A stretch of DNA of 64,000 bases, taken from positions 558,001 to 622,000 of the forward strand of contig NZ_SACM01000001.1 in NCBI RefSeq assembly GCF_004004565.1. The letters are read 5' to 3'. Source of the DNA: Inhella crocodyli (GTDB taxonomy: Bacteria > Pseudomonadota > Gammaproteobacteria > Burkholderiales > Burkholderiaceae_C). The stretch's first letter is position 1. Each line of letters starts with the position of its first letter. A program made the position numbers and the translations under genes. Of the stretch, positions 16,751-26,048 are shown in pieces. The notes under the pieces are model-generated. The model was given only the letters and a program-made list of their open reading frames with translations, was not told the origin of the DNA and did no database searches.

Positions 16751-19700
16751 TCACTCTTTGTCGTGGGCAAACGCGCCCAGGCCCACCGGCATCGCCGGGC
16801 TCTCGGGCGCCGGTCGGGCCTTCTTCTCGCGGCTCAGGTAGCTGTAGAGCACCGGCACCACGATCAGGGTCAGCAGCGTCGAGGTGATCACCCCGCCGAT
16901 GATGGCCCGGCCCATCGGCGCCTGGATCTCGCCGCCGTCGTTCAGCGCCAAGGCCAGGGGCAGCATGCCGAAGACCATGGCCGCCGTGGTCATCACGATG
17001 GGGCGCATGCGGGTCACGCCGGCCTCGATCAGCGCCTCGGCCACCGCCATGCCGCCCTTGCGCATCTGGTTGGCGCGGTCCACCAGCAAGATGGCGTTCT
17101 TGGTCACCAGGCCCATCAGCATCACCAGGCCGATCATGGAGAACACGTTCAGCGTGCTGCCCCAGGCCAGCAATGCCACCATCACGCCGATCAGCGCGAG
17201 CGGCAGGCTGGCCATGATGGCGATCGGCTGCAAGAAGCTGCCGAACTGGCTGGCCAGCACGATGTAGATGAAGATCGCCGCCAGGGCCATGGCGCTCAGC
17301 AGGCCGGCAAAGGCCTCGGCTTGCTCTTTGCTCTGGCCGCCCACGTCGAAGCTGATGCCCGGGGGCAACTGCGTCTCCTTGATGAGCTTGTCCACCTCGG
17401 CGCTGACCTCGCCCAGCGAGCGCCCGTCCACGCCGGCGATGACGGCCTCGCGGCGCATCAGGTTCTGGCGGCGGATCACCTCGGGGTTGAACACCGGCTC
17501 GATGGTGGCCACCTGGTCCAGCGCGATGGGCGAGCCGTCCTTGGCGTAGGCCACGGGCAGCTTGGCCATTTGGTCGATGCGCTCGCGCTGGTCCTTGGGC
17601 AGGCGCAGGCTCACCTCCACCTGGGCGCCATCGGGGGCCGTCCAGTAAGTGGCGGCGTCGCCGTTGACGAAGGTGCGCAGCGCGGCAGCCAGTTGCGGCG
17701 GGTTCAAGCCCAGCTCGCGCGCGGCCGATTCCTTGACCCGCACGGCGTAGGCCGGCAGGCCGGGCTTGCTGGTGGTTTCTACGTCGACGGTGCCCTTGAT
17801 CTTGCGCAGCTTGGCGGCGAACTCGTCGGCGATCTTGGCCAGCTGCTCGCTGTCGTTGCCCAGCAGGGCCACGTAGATGGGCTTGCCCCAGCCGACCGAC
17901 AGCTCCACACCGGCCACCTGCTCGATGGCTTCGCGGGCCTTGGCCTCGAACTCCTTCTGGCTGAGCTTGCGCTCGTTCTTGGGCTTGAGGGCGATGCTCA
18001 TGCTGGCCGCAGCGCGGCTGGTGCTGAAGCCTTCGCCGTTGCCGCCCACCGTGGTTTGCACGGTCTTCACCTCGGGCATGGCCAGCAGCAGTTGTTCGAC
18101 CTGCAGCGCCTTCTCGTTGGTGCGGGCCAGGCTGGAGCCGGCGGGCATGCGCAGGTTCATCTGCGTGAAGCCTTGGTCGGTCTGCGGCACGAACTCGCTG
18201 CCCACCAGCGGCGCCAAGCCGATGGCGACGACGAAGCTCAGGCCCCCGGCCCACATCACCAGACCGCGCGGCGTCAGGGTCATCAGGCGCCAGCGGCGGG
18301 CTTGGGCCTTGTCGCGGCGGTTGTCCGGCCCGAAGGGACGGGCGTAGATGGGCAGCGGGAAGGCGAACACGCGGTAGCGGCGCGGGCTGAAGGCCCAGCG
18401 GATGGTGCGCTCGTAGCCCCGGGTCAACGCGGCCATGGCGCGGTCGCTGCCGTCCAAGAGCTTGCCCAGCACGGGGCCGATGACGCGCCAGCGGCGCATG
18501 GGCGCCGCGCCCGGGTCGTGCCAGACGGCCGACAGCATCGGGTCCAGCGTGAACGACACGAACAGGCTCACCAGCACGGCCACCGCCACGGTGATGCCAA
18601 AGGGGTAGAAGAACTTGCCGATGACCCCGCCCATGAAGGCGATGGGCACGAACACGGCGCAGATGGCGAAGGTGGTGGCCAGCACGGCCAGACCGATCTC
18701 GTTGGTGCCGTCGAAGGCCGCTTGGCGGTGGCTCTTGCCCATCCCCAAGTGCCGCACGATGTTCTCGCGCACCACGATGGCGTCGTCGATCAGCAGGCCA
18801 ATGACCAGGCTCAGCGCCATCATGGTCATGAAGTTCAGCGTGAAGCCGAAGGCGTACACGGCGATGAAGCTGGCGATCACCGCGATGGGCAGCGTCAGCC
18901 CCGTGATGACCGTGCTGCGCCAGCTGTGCAGGAACAGGAACACGATGGCGATGGTCAGCAGCGCGCCCTCGATCAGCGTGTGCTTCAGGCCGTCGAGCGA
19001 GCCCTTGACGAAATCGCTGCTGACCCAGATTTCGCGGATCTCCACGTCGCTGGGCAGCTGCTTGCGCAGGTCGGCCAGGGCCTCCTTGACGCCCTCGCCC
19101 GTTTTCACCACGTTGGCGTCCTGTTGCTTGAAGACGTTGAAGCCGATGGCCTCTTGGCCGTTGATGCGGCTCAGGGTGTCGGCCTCGCGCTCGCGCTCGG
19201 TCAGCGCGCCCACGTCGCTCAGCAGCACCGGCAGGCCGTTGCGGCGGGCCACCACCACGTTGGCAAAGGCGCGCGGGTCTTTGATGCGGCCTTCCACGCG
19301 CAGCGTGCTTTCGCTGTGCGCGTCGCTCAGCAGGCCCACCGGCTGGTCGGCATTGGCCTCGCGCAGGGCGGCGGCCACTTCCGACGGCGTCAGGCCGAAG
19401 GCGCGCAGGCGCTGCGGGTCGAGGTCGATGCGCACCTCACGGCCGGTTTGGCCCCACAGGTTCACCACGGCCACGCCGCCCACGCGCTGGATGCGCTTGA
19501 CCAGGGTTTGCTCGGCCAGCAGGCTCAGCTCGCGGCTGCTGCGCTGCGGGCTGATGAGCGCGCCCACCAGCACCGGCTGGTTGCCCTCTTGGTAGCGGGC
19601 CACGTTGGGCGTTTTCACGTCCTTGGGGAAGCCGGCTTGCACCATGGTCAGGCGGTCGCGCACGTCTTGCATCGCCCGGTCCATGTTGGTGTCGAGCGAG

Positions 19701-19984
19701 AACTCCACGTTCAGCTGCATGCGGCCTTCAAAGCTGCGGCTGCTGATGCGCTTGACCCCGGCGATGGTGTTGAGCACCTCCTCCATGGGCTTGGCGACCT
19801 CGCGCTCCACCGCCTCGGGCGAGGCGCCGGGGTAGCGCACGTCGACCCAAGCGCCCGGCAGGCTCACCTCGGGCATCTCTTCCACGCCCAGACGCTGGTA
19901 GGCGAACAGGCCCAGCACGCACAGGGCCACCATCACCATGGTGGCGAAGACCGGGTTGTTGATGGAAACGCGGGTCATCCACAT
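16751..19984 (-). CDS. RND efflux permease, pump A
   Basis: A 1077-residue inner-membrane proton antiporter of the AcrB/RND superfamily. It starts with the family opening (VSINNPVFATMVMVALCVLG), the first transmembrane helix, and has the porter motif YPGASPEAVEREVAKPMEEVLNTIAG. In transmembrane helix 4 it carries the paired aspartates LLIDDAIVVRENIVRHLG that relay protons. The second half repeats the plan: STLNVFSMIGLVMLMGLVTKNAILLVDRANQMRKGG. A polar insert around residues 480-550 separates the halves. It follows its adaptor gene by three bases, so the two form an operon, but no outer-membrane factor gene is attached; pump A must borrow one, perhaps that of pump B. Substrate unknown. Confidence 0.92.
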   Translation of the reverse strand: MWMTRVSINNPVFATMVMVALCVLGLFAYQRLGVEEMPEVSLPGAWVDVRYPGASPEAVEREVAKPMEEVLNTIAGVKRISSRSFEGRMQLNVEFSLDTNMDRAMQDVRDRLTMVQAGFPKDVKTPNVARYQEGNQPVLVGALISPQRSSRELSLLAEQTLVKRIQRVGGVAVVNLWGQTGREVRIDLDPQRLRAFGLTPSEVAAALREANADQPVGLLSDAHSESTLRVEGRIKDPRAFANVVVARRNGLPVLLSDVGALTEREREADTLSRINGQEAIGFNVFKQQDANVVKTGEGVKEALADLRKQLPSDVEIREIWVSSDFVKGSLDGLKHTLIEGALLTIAIVFLFLHSWRSTVITGLTLPIAVIASFIAVYAFGFTLNFMTMMALSLVIGLLIDDAIVVRENIVRHLGMGKSHRQAAFDGTNEIGLAVLATTFAICAVFVPIAFMGGVIGKFFYPFGITVAVAVLVSLFVSFTLDPMLSAVWHDPGAAPMRRWRVIGPVLGKLLDGSDRAMAALTRGYERTIRWAFSPRRYRVFAFPLPIYARPFGPDNRRDKAQARRWRLMTLTPRGLVMWAGGLSFVVAIGLAPLVGSEFVPQTDQGFTQMNLRMPAGSSLARTNEKALQVEQLLLAMPEVKTVQTTVGGNGEGFSTSRAAASMSIALKPKNERKLSQKEFEAKAREAIEQVAGVELSVGWGKPIYVALLGNDSEQLAKIADEFAAKLRKIKGTVDVETTSKPGLPAYAVRVKESAARELGLNPPQLAAALRTFVNGDAATYWTAPDGAQVEVSLRLPKDQRERIDQMAKLPVAYAKDGSPIALDQVATIEPVFNPEVIRRQNLMRREAVIAGVDGRSLGEVSAEVDKLIKETQLPPGISFDVGGQSKEQAEAFAGLLSAMALAAIFIYIVLASQFGSFLQPIAIMASLPLALIGVMVALLAWGSTLNVFSMIGLVMLMGLVTKNAILLVDRANQMRKGGMAVAEALIEAGVTRMRPIVMTTAAMVFGMLPLALALNDGGEIQAPMGRAIIGGVITSTLLTLIVVPVLYSYLSREKKARPAPESPAMPVGLGAFAHDKE

Positions 19985-19987
19985 GGC

Positions 19988-21211
19988 TCAGCCCCCCGCC
20001 TTGGGCGTGGCGGCGGCCACCTTGGTGTCGGGCTTGTCGTCGGCCTTGTCGTTGGCCTTCGGCGCAGCCTTGCCCGCGTCCACCTGGGCCTTGGCGCCTT
20101 CGCGCAGGTTGTCGTAACGGCCGGCCAGCACTTGCGCGTCGGCGCTCAGGCCCTTGAGCACTTCCACGCGACCCAGTTGGGCGTCGCGGCGGCCGGTGGT
20201 CACCAGCCGGCGCTTGAGCTCGCCTTTCTCGATCAGCCACACCTGCTGCTGGCCGTCGCTGCCCACCAAAGCGCTGGTGGGCACGGTCAGGCGCTGCTCG
20301 GGGTCGTCCAGGGTCACTGTGGCCACGGCGTACTGGCCGGCGCGCAGCAGCTCGCCGGGGTTGGCCAGGCTCAGGGTCACGCCGATCGAGCGCGTGCCCG
20401 GCTCGGCCGCGGGGCTGATGCGCACGATGCGCGCCGGCACCGGCTCGGCCACGCCCTCGATGCGCACCTGGGCCGTCATGCCGGGCTTCAGGCGCGCCAC
20501 CTCGTGCGTGCCCACCAAGCCGGCCAGCTCCAGGTGGCCCAGGTCAACGACCGTGATCACCGGCTGCTCGGCCTGCAGCTTCTCACCCGGCACGGCGTGG
20601 CGCTTGGCCACCCAGCCGTCGATGGGGCTGACGAGGCTGGCCTGGCGCAGGGTCACCTGCATGGTTTGCAGCTGGGCCTGGGCAGCGGCCAATTGGGCCT
20701 TTTGCGTGTCCAGCGCGGCACGGCTGGTGTCCAGCGCCGTGGGGGCGATGAAGTTCTGGCGGGCCAGGCTTTCGTTGGCCGCATGGGTGCGCTCGGCCTG
20801 GGCCGCTTGGGCACGAACGGCTTCGACGCCCGCGGCGCGTTCGGCCACGCGTTGGCGAAGGTCTTCCAGGTCCAGGCTGCCGATGGCCTGCCCGGCGCGC
20901 ACACGGGTGCCTTCCGGGGCGTTCAGCGCCAGCAGGGTGCCGCCGCCTTTGGCGCGCACCGTGGCGGTGTTGGGCGCAACCAGGGGGCCCGAGAACTCGA
21001 TCCGCGCGGCCAGCTTGGCCAGCTGCGGCTGCACCACCTCGCTGGGGTTGAAGCGCAGCACCTTCTCGGCGGGCTTCTTGTCGTCCTTGGGGGCGTCGCC
21101 CTGGCCGCCGGCCAGCACGGCGGTGGCGGCCGCGGCCAGCGCGATGGCGCTCAGGCCCGCGCCCCAGGCCCAGCGACGTTGACGAAGAGTGGTGGTGTTG
21201 AGCAGCCCCAT
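19988..21211 (-). CDS. RND periplasmic adaptor (membrane fusion protein), pump A
   Basis: A 407-residue adaptor that links the inner-membrane pump to an outer-membrane channel. One N-terminal hydrophobic anchor (GLSAIALAAAATAVLAGG) has no lipobox Cys. The lipoyl and hairpin parts follow: LVAPNTATVRAKGGGTLLALNAPEGTRVRAGQAI, a long helical hairpin with AQAERTHAANESLARQNFIAP, and ASLVSPIDGWVAKRHAVPGEKL. Beta-barrel segments include TVPTSALVGSDGQQQVWLI. The C-terminus is rich in Lys, Asp and Ala. It precedes the pump A permease gene with a three-base gap. Confidence 0.9.
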   Translation of the reverse strand: MGLLNTTTLRQRRWAWGAGLSAIALAAAATAVLAGGQGDAPKDDKKPAEKVLRFNPSEVVQPQLAKLAARIEFSGPLVAPNTATVRAKGGGTLLALNAPEGTRVRAGQAIGSLDLEDLRQRVAERAAGVEAVRAQAAQAERTHAANESLARQNFIAPTALDTSRAALDTQKAQLAAAQAQLQTMQVTLRQASLVSPIDGWVAKRHAVPGEKLQAEQPVITVVDLGHLELAGLVGTHEVARLKPGMTAQVRIEGVAEPVPARIVRISPAAEPGTRSIGVTLSLANPGELLRAGQYAVATVTLDDPEQRLTVPTSALVGSDGQQQVWLIEKGELKRRLVTTGRRDAQLGRVEVLKGLSADAQVLAGRYDNLREGAKAQVDAGKAAPKANDKADDKPDTKVAAATPKAGG

Positions 21212-21306
21212 GACCGGCTCCGGTTGTGATGAACAGCCGGCATGGTGTCGGGGGGGGCGACGAGTTGCACGCGGGGCGCGACGAACTGCACCCCGCGCGG
21301 ATCAGA

Positions 21307-22404
21307 CTACCGCTGTCCGGGGACAGGCGGTGTGTCGATGTGCACGTCGCCGCACTGCGCGCGGTGCTGCAAGGCGGCGTCCATCAGCACCAAGGCCAGC
21401 ATGGCCTCGGCAATGGGCGTGGCGCGGATGCCCACGCAGGGGTCGTGCCGGCCATGGGTCACCACCGTGGTGGGCTGGCCCGCGCGGTCGATGCTGGCCT
21501 TTTCCAGGCGGATCGAGCTGGTGGGCTTGATGGCGATGTGCACCACCAGGTCCTGCCCGGTGCTCAAGCCGCCCAGCACGCCGCCGCTGTGGTTGCTGGC
21601 GAAGCCCTCGGGGTGCAGCTCGTCGCCGTGCTCGCTCCCGGTTTGCGCCACCACGCCGAAGCCGTCGCCGATCTCCACGCCCTTCACGGCGTTGATGCCC
21701 ATCATGGCGTAGGCGATCTGGGCGTCCAGCTTGTCGAACAGCGGCGCGCCCCAGCCCGGTGGCAGGCCGCTGGCCTCCACGCGCAACTTGGCGCCCACCG
21801 AGTCCCCACTCTTGCGCAGCGCGTCCATTTGGACCTCCAGGGCGTCGATGCCCTGGGCCGTGGCGGCAAAGAAGGGGTTGTGCCGCACCTGGCTCCAGTC
21901 GTCGGTGGCGATGGGCGTGGCGCCCAGGGCCGTCATGCAGCCGCGCACCCGGATGCCATGGTGCTCGGCCAGCCACTTCTTGGCCACGGCGCCAGCGGCC
22001 ACCATGGGGGCGGTGAGGCGCGCGCTGCTGCGCCCGCCGCCGCGCGGGTCGCGCAGGCCGTACTTGCGCCAGTAGGGGTAGTCGGCGTGGCCGGGGCGGA
22101 AGGTGTCCAGCAGGTTGCCGTAGTCCTTGCTGCGCTGGTCCACGTTGCGGATCAAGAGCGCGATGGGCGTGCCGGTGGTCACGCCCTCGTAGACGCCGGA
22201 CAGGATCTCGACCGCGTCGGGCTCTTGGCGCTGGGTGACGTGGCGGCTGGTGCCGGGGCGGCGGCGGTCCAGGTCGCCCTGGATGTCGGCTTCGCTCAGG
22301 GCCAAGCCCGGGGGGCAGCCGTCGATGACGCAGCCAATGGCCGGGCCGTGGCTTTCGCCGAAATTGGTGACGGCAAACCAGTTGCCGAAAGTGCTGCCCG
22401 CCAT
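21307..22404 (-). CDS. aroC: Chorismate synthase
   Basis: AroC converts 5-enolpyruvylshikimate-3-phosphate to chorismate, the last common step of aromatic amino acid synthesis, using reduced FMN. The protein shows the family signatures in order: [21 protein letters not shown] at the N-terminus, [20 protein letters not shown] (phosphate and flavin binding), [31 protein letters not shown] and [19 protein letters not shown] at 22404 gives 365 residues, the expected size; the reading frame runs further upstream without family similarity. It is cytosolic and in its own unit, divergent from the small TPR-like gene to the right. Confidence 0.97.
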   Translation of the reverse strand: MAGSTFGNWFAVTNFGESHGPAIGCVIDGCPPGLALSEADIQGDLDRRRPGTSRHVTQRQEPDAVEILSGVYEGVTTGTPIALLIRNVDQRSKDYGNLLDTFRPGHADYPYWRKYGLRDPRGGGRSSARLTAPMVAAGAVAKKWLAEHHGIRVRGCMTALGATPIATDDWSQVRHNPFFAATAQGIDALEVQMDALRKSGDSVGAKLRVEASGLPPGWGAPLFDKLDAQIAYAMMGINAVKGVEIGDGFGVVAQTGSEHGDELHPEGFASNHSGGVLGGLSTGQDLVVHIAIKPTSSIRLEKASIDRAGQPTTVVTHGRHDPCVGIRATPIAEAMLALVLMDAALQHRAQCGDVHIDTPPVPGQR

Positions 22405-22509
22405 GAAAAACCCTGAGCCCGAAGAGAGCCGCCATTCTAGGAAGCCCACCCTCGTCGCCCGGAGAATGCCGGCTCGCTCGAAACACCAAGGCACCAGGGA
22501 GCCCAGAAC

Positions 22510-22992
22510 ATGCCTTTCATCGGAATTGGCCTGCATTTCGCATCGGCCATCTTTTGCGCCATCCATGCCGTGCGCAGCGGCCAGCAAACCTACTGGCTGT
22601 TCATCCTGTTCAGCTTCCCCATGCTGGGTTCGGTGGTCTACCTGTTGACCATCTACCTGCCGCACGGCCGGCTGCACCGCCAGGCCAACCGCACCCTGCG
22701 CGCCGTGGGCCGTGCGCTGGATCCCGGCCGCGAGCTGCGCGAGGCCCGCGCCGCGCTGGAAGAGACGCCCACGGCCCAGAACCAGATGCGACTGGCCGCG
22801 GCCCTGCTGGCCGCCGACCAGCTCGACGAGGCCGCGGCCACCTACGAGCAGTGCCTGCAAGGGCCCTTCGCCAACGACGCCGACACCTGGCACGCCGAGC
22901 TGGAGCAACAGCAGCGCAAGTGGAACGCGCACACGCGCGAGCTCAACGCGCCGCTGCTGGCGCGGCTGCGCGAGGCGCAGCCCAAAGCCTGA
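22510..22992 (+). CDS. Small membrane-anchored TPR-like protein, apparently shortened
   Basis: A 160-residue protein whose N-terminus has two hydrophobic helices ([21 protein letters not shown] and [22 protein letters not shown]), followed by a helical region with a TPR-like motif ([33 protein letters not shown]). The layout resembles the phospholipase-D-nuclease-N-terminal-like plus TPR proteins of Betaproteobacteria. From memory of that family, usual members are longer, with more helical repeats between the GPFA segment and the closing HTRELN segment, which is present here near the end. That points to an internal loss rather than a C-terminal truncation. Function is not known. A perfect palindrome follows at 23001-23038. 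Confidence 0.7.
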   Translation: MPFIGIGLHFASAIFCAIHAVRSGQQTYWLFILFSFPMLGSVVYLLTIYLPHGRLHRQANRTLRAVGRALDPGRELREARAALEETPTAQNQMRLAAALLAADQLDEAAATYEQCLQGPFANDADTWHAELEQQQRKWNAHTRELNAPLLARLREAQPKA

Positions 22993-23000
22993 GCGGTCCA

Positions 23001-23038
23001 CCAACAACAAGGCCCCTCGCGAGGGGCCTTGTTGTTGG
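23001..23038. terminator. Perfect 38-base palindrome between convergent genes
   Basis: A 19-bp stem with no unpaired loop bases (arms ccaacaacaaggcccctcg and its exact complement). It sits between the stops of the TPR-like gene (+) and the CBS gene (-). It has no T-tract on either side but is placed where a bidirectional terminator would be expected. Confidence 0.7.
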
Positions 23039-23050
23039 GAACGGGGGCCG

Positions 23051-23512
23051 TCAGCCCGACTTGGCGTCGCCCTCTTCCTCGACGGGCCAATCGCGGATGT
23101 AGGCCTTGAGCATCTTGTTCTCGAAGTCTTGCGCGTCGACCACGGCCTTGGCCACGTCGTAGAACGAGATCACGCCCATCAGGGTCTTGCCGTTCAAGGC
23201 CGGCATGTAGCGCGCATGGCGGCCGAGCATCATGCGACGCACCTCGTCGATCTCGGTCTCGGGCGTACAGGTCAGCGGGTGGTCGTCCATGACCGAGCGG
23301 ACTTGGCGATCGCCCACCTGCCCGCCGTTGGCCACCACGGCATTGATGACCTCGCGGAAGGTCAGCATGCCCACCACGTCGCCCAACTCGATGACCACCA
23401 GCGAGCCAATGTCCAACTTGGACATCGTGGCCACGGCCTCGGCCAAAGGCGTTTCGGGGGCCACGGTGAACAGGGTGTTGCCCTTGACCTTGAGGATGTC
23501 GGCGACCTTCAT
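23051..23512 (-). CDS. CBS-domain pair protein
   Basis: A 153-residue protein made almost wholly of two CBS motifs, a Bateman module that usually binds adenosine nucleotides. Motif 1 runs from [27 protein letters not shown] through [23 protein letters not shown]; motif 2 from [25 protein letters not shown] through [23 protein letters not shown]. The short acidic C-terminus follows. No catalytic domain is attached, so it is likely a stand-alone sensor for a partner not visible here. The ATG at 23512 has AGACGCTGATG immediately before it, and the frame upstream of it is not CBS-like. Confidence 0.9.
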   Translation of the reverse strand: MKVADILKVKGNTLFTVAPETPLAEAVATMSKLDIGSLVVIELGDVVGMLTFREVINAVVANGGQVGDRQVRSVMDDHPLTCTPETEIDEVRRMMLGRHARYMPALNGKTLMGVISFYDVAKAVVDAQDFENKMLKAYIRDWPVEEEGDAKSG

Positions 23513-23636
23513 CAGCGTCTCCCAGGAGGCAGTGGGGTGAGGGGAAGTGCAGGAACCGTAGCACAGATTGCAGCGTCCCCTGCCCTCGCTTCCCCGCAAT
23601 GCGCGCCCGGTCCGCCGCTGCCGGCCCCCGGTGGCT

Positions 23637-24407
23637 TCAGCGATCGCAACGCCAAACCCCGCCCTCGCGCACGCGCGCCAGCAGCCAACGGCCCAAGGCC
23701 AAGAACCCATCGCCCCGCGGTCCCTGCAGCGCGTGATCGCCCCCCGGCACCGGCCAGTCGCAACGCAGGCCGGCGTGGCGGGCGCTGCCCAGGGCGCTGG
23801 GCGCATAGGCCTCGGCAGGAATGAGCTCGTCGTCATCGCCCCACACCCGCACCCACGGCTGCCGCATGCCTCGCAGCGCAGGCTCCACACGCCACGCCAG
23901 CAGGTCGCGCCAGTAGCCCAAGCTGCGGCCGTCGACGATCAGCCGATCGTCGCCCGGGCCCTGGGCCTGCCGGCGCAAGCGCTGCCAGCCTGGGTCTTGG
24001 CCGTACAAAAGCTCAGCGACATCGGCCGGATCGCGCCCACTGGCGCCCACGGTGAGCAGGGCCATGGCCCCCGGCAGGGCCTCCACCAGGGCCGGCGCGA
24101 TCTCCGCCCCTTCCGACAAGGCCAACACCACCCACGGCCGCTCGTCCCCCGGCAGGCCCGGCATCGCCGCCAGGGCGGCCTGCTGCCAATGCGAGAGGCG
24201 ATCGCGCGCTGCAAACTCGGGCGCGCATTCCCCACTCGGGTCCAGCCAGGGCTTTTGCAGCACCCAGACGCTGGCCCCTGGGAAGGCCAGCCGCCAGCGA
24301 TCGCCGCTGGCGCGCAGCACGGCCGGGCAGCCACTGCCCGGCACGATCAGCAGCCGATAGGACTCGGGGCCGCCCGCCTCGGCGGGGACTTGCCAGACGC
24401 GCGCCAC
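23637..24407 (-). CDS. Alpha/beta-hydrolase fold protein, probable lipoprotein with uncertain start
   Basis: The listed part has LLIVPGSGCPA, a nucleophile elbow VVLALSEGAEIAP (first Gly replaced by Ala), an Asp in VWGDDDELIP and a His in PVPGGDHALQG, in the order of a Ser-Asp-His triad. The GTG at 24407 is the first standard start, but the frame stays open for 43 more codons to CTG at 24536. Those codons read as a lipoprotein signal: Arg, a hydrophobic run and FLGAC with Cys at position 27. No ATG, GTG or TTG exists between the in-frame stop at 24552-24554 and 24407. The CTG overlaps the stop of the upstream gene as CTGA. A periplasmic lipoprotein hydrolase at the end of the envelope cluster is therefore plausible. 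Confidence 0.65.
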   Translation of the reverse strand: MARVWQVPAEAGGPESYRLLIVPGSGCPAVLRASGDRWRLAFPGASVWVLQKPWLDPSGECAPEFAARDRLSHWQQAALAAMPGLPGDERPWVVLALSEGAEIAPALVEALPGAMALLTVGASGRDPADVAELLYGQDPGWQRLRRQAQGPGDDRLIVDGRSLGYWRDLLAWRVEPALRGMRQPWVRVWGDDDELIPAEAYAPSALGSARHAGLRCDWPVPGGDHALQGPRGDGFLALGRWLLARVREGGVWRCDR

Positions 24408-24474
24408 CGCCGGCGGGTCGGGCCACGCCGCCGGCTCCGCGCCGCGCGCGGCCGTGCAGGCGCCCAGAAACAGG

Positions 24475-24510
24475 CCGAGCCACGCTCCCCAAAGAAGGAG
24501 CGTGGCTCGG
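24475..24510 (-). terminator. Strong hairpin downstream of the CsgG-like gene
   Basis: A perfect 14-bp stem (arms at 24475-24488 and 24497-24510) with an 8-base loop, followed on the - strand by a short T-rich stretch (ctgtttctg). It lies just after the stop of the CsgG-like gene and inside the open frame of the hydrolase gene, where it would encode part of the possible signal peptide. It may attenuate read-through into that gene. Confidence 0.6.
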
Positions 24511-24532
24511 CCGGGGGTCGACGAAATCGCGA

Positions 24533-25402
24533 TCAGCGCAGGATCGTCGTCTCAGAGCGCGGGGCCTGGCGTGCCGGGGCTTGGCGCTCGGCGGCCGGGG
24601 CCTCGGGCAGTTCCAAACCGACCTGGTCGGCCAGTTGCTGGTACACGCTGGCGGCCAACGACTGCGAGGTCTCGCGGATCACCTTGCCGCGATTGGGCGG
24701 CATCACGTCACCCCGGCTGGAGATCAGCTTGGTGTCCCCCCCAGCGCCTTGCGCCGAGAACGACGCGCGGATCTCGAAGGTCTTCGTGCTGATCAGCGAG
24801 AAGTCGGCCACCAAGTCCAGCGTGAACTGGTGCGTCAGGCTGTTGGTGCCTTGAAGCGGCGACAGCGAGTCGCGGAACTGCAGGCTGCTCAAGGTGCCGA
24901 ACAGCACGTAGTCGGCGCCGTTGAACTCGCCCTTCTTGATGCGCGCCACGATGTCGTGGACCTCGGGCTGGCGGGCCGGCGGCGCGGCCATCTTGCCCGT
25001 CTGCACCTGGTTCAGCACCTGCTCGGCCTTGGTCAGCTGCGGGGCCCCGGCGTCAAAGCGCTTGCCCTGGATCAGGCGCAGTGCGCCGCCCTTGAGGATC
25101 GCGCCCTTGATGTCGTTCGAGAAGCTCCCCAACTCGCGCTGTTCCACGTAGTTGTAGGTGCCCGCCACGTAGGTGCCCGAGCTCTGGTGGGTGCCGACGA
25201 TGCCGTGCTGGTTGGCCGACACGCCACCGCTCGACTTGGCCGTGGCCACTTCGAAGTACTGGGCCACCTCGCGGGTGTAGGCCAAGTCGGTGACGACCAC
25301 GCTGGGCGGGGGCTTGCTGCCCGGCGCCGGCTGGGCCCAGGCGGCCTGGCACAGCAGCAGCGCCGAGACCGAGGCCAACGCGCCTTTGAAAAATTGATTC
25401 AT
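24533..25402 (-). CDS. CsgG/LpoB-like secreted protein
   Basis: A 289-residue exported protein with a Sec signal (GALASVSALLLCQAAWA). After a PPPSVVVTDLAYTREVAQYFE segment it has a Ser/Gly/Tyr-rich stretch, then the CsgG/LpoB-type core: DIVARIKKGEFNGADYVLFGTLSSLQF, FTLDLVADFSLISTKTFEIRASFSAQG and a C-terminal helix with SLAASVYQQLADQ. LpoB-like proteins activate bifunctional peptidoglycan synthases; CsgG-like ones form outer-membrane pores. The ATG at 25402 is preferred because GAGGG lies about seven bases upstream; ATG at 25408 is too close to it. It follows the lipoprotein LpoB-like gene by about 9 bases in an operon. Confidence 0.75.
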   Translation of the reverse strand: MNQFFKGALASVSALLLCQAAWAQPAPGSKPPPSVVVTDLAYTREVAQYFEVATAKSSGGVSANQHGIVGTHQSSGTYVAGTYNYVEQRELGSFSNDIKGAILKGGALRLIQGKRFDAGAPQLTKAEQVLNQVQTGKMAAPPARQPEVHDIVARIKKGEFNGADYVLFGTLSSLQFRDSLSPLQGTNSLTHQFTLDLVADFSLISTKTFEIRASFSAQGAGGDTKLISSRGDVMPPNRGKVIRETSQSLAASVYQQLADQVGLELPEAPAAERQAPARQAPRSETTILR

Positions 25403-25411
25403 GGCCATCCC

Positions 25412-26029
25412 TCAGCGCTTGGTGGTCTTGCGGATTTCTTTCTCTTCCGCCCACTCGATCGTGCCTTCGCTCACGTCGAACATCTTCAGCGTGAACTTGT
25501 AGAACACGTCCTTGGTGTTGGCGTTTTGCTTGACGATCGAGGTCAGTTCGCCTTCGAGCATGTACTTCGCGGCCGTCATGCCGCCCACCTTGGCCGCCGT
25601 GCCCTGCTTGTACAGGCCGCTTTGCGCTTGGCGGTTCAGTTCGTCCACGCCCTGCTGCATCTCTTGGATCGAGCGGGTGAAACGCACCTTGCCGGACTTG
25701 ACCAGCTGCGTCTGGATCGAGTTCATGACGTTGGTGGTGTCGATGTACTCGCTGGTCTTGTTCTTGACCTGCGAGATCGTCACCGTCGGGCGGCCTTGGA
25801 AGATGCCCGACTCGAGCAGGCTGCCGACCATCTTCTCGGCAATCATCTGCAGGTCGGTGGAGCCGAATTCGTTGGTCACCAGCTCGGTGGCCTTGTTGTC
25901 ACCGTAGTTGACCTGGCGCTGCAAGCGCACCACGGGCGACGACACCGGGGTTTGGCAACCGGCCACCGCGGCGGTGGCCACCAGGCCCAGCATCAGCGAG
26001 CGGCGGGAATAGGACTGTTTGTGAGTCAC
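25412..26029 (-). CDS. LpoB-like lipoprotein (penicillin-binding protein activator family)
   Basis: A 205-residue predicted outer-membrane lipoprotein. The signal SRRSLMLGLVATAAVAGCQ ends in a lipobox with Cys at residue 25. The mature part has the LpoB plan: DLQMIAEKMVGSLLESGIFQGRPTVTISQVKNKTSEYIDT, VRFTRSIQEMQQG, AAKYMLEGELTSIVKQ and VFYKFTLKMFDVSEGTIEWAEEKEIRK. In enterobacteria LpoB contacts PBP1b through the periplasm to stimulate peptidoglycan synthesis. The start is a GTG supported by AGGAGAAG a few bases upstream. The neighbours, YcfL-like and COG3014-like genes, match the gene order seen around LpoB-type genes in other Gammaproteobacteria and Betaproteobacteria. Confidence 0.85.
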   Translation of the reverse strand: MTHKQSYSRRSLMLGLVATAAVAGCQTPVSSPVVRLQRQVNYGDNKATELVTNEFGSTDLQMIAEKMVGSLLESGIFQGRPTVTISQVKNKTSEYIDTTNVMNSIQTQLVKSGKVRFTRSIQEMQQGVDELNRQAQSGLYKQGTAAKVGGMTAAKYMLEGELTSIVKQNANTKDVFYKFTLKMFDVSEGTIEWAEEKEIRKTTKR

Positions 26030-26048
26030 GCGAACTTCTCCTGTTGAT

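Noticed and set aside
16673-21229. A 1518-codon open frame on the + strand opposite the pump A genes
   Set aside because: It is a shadow of two clearly recognised - strand genes in GC-rich DNA; its translation is low complexity (His, Gln, Gly, Ala) with no domain.
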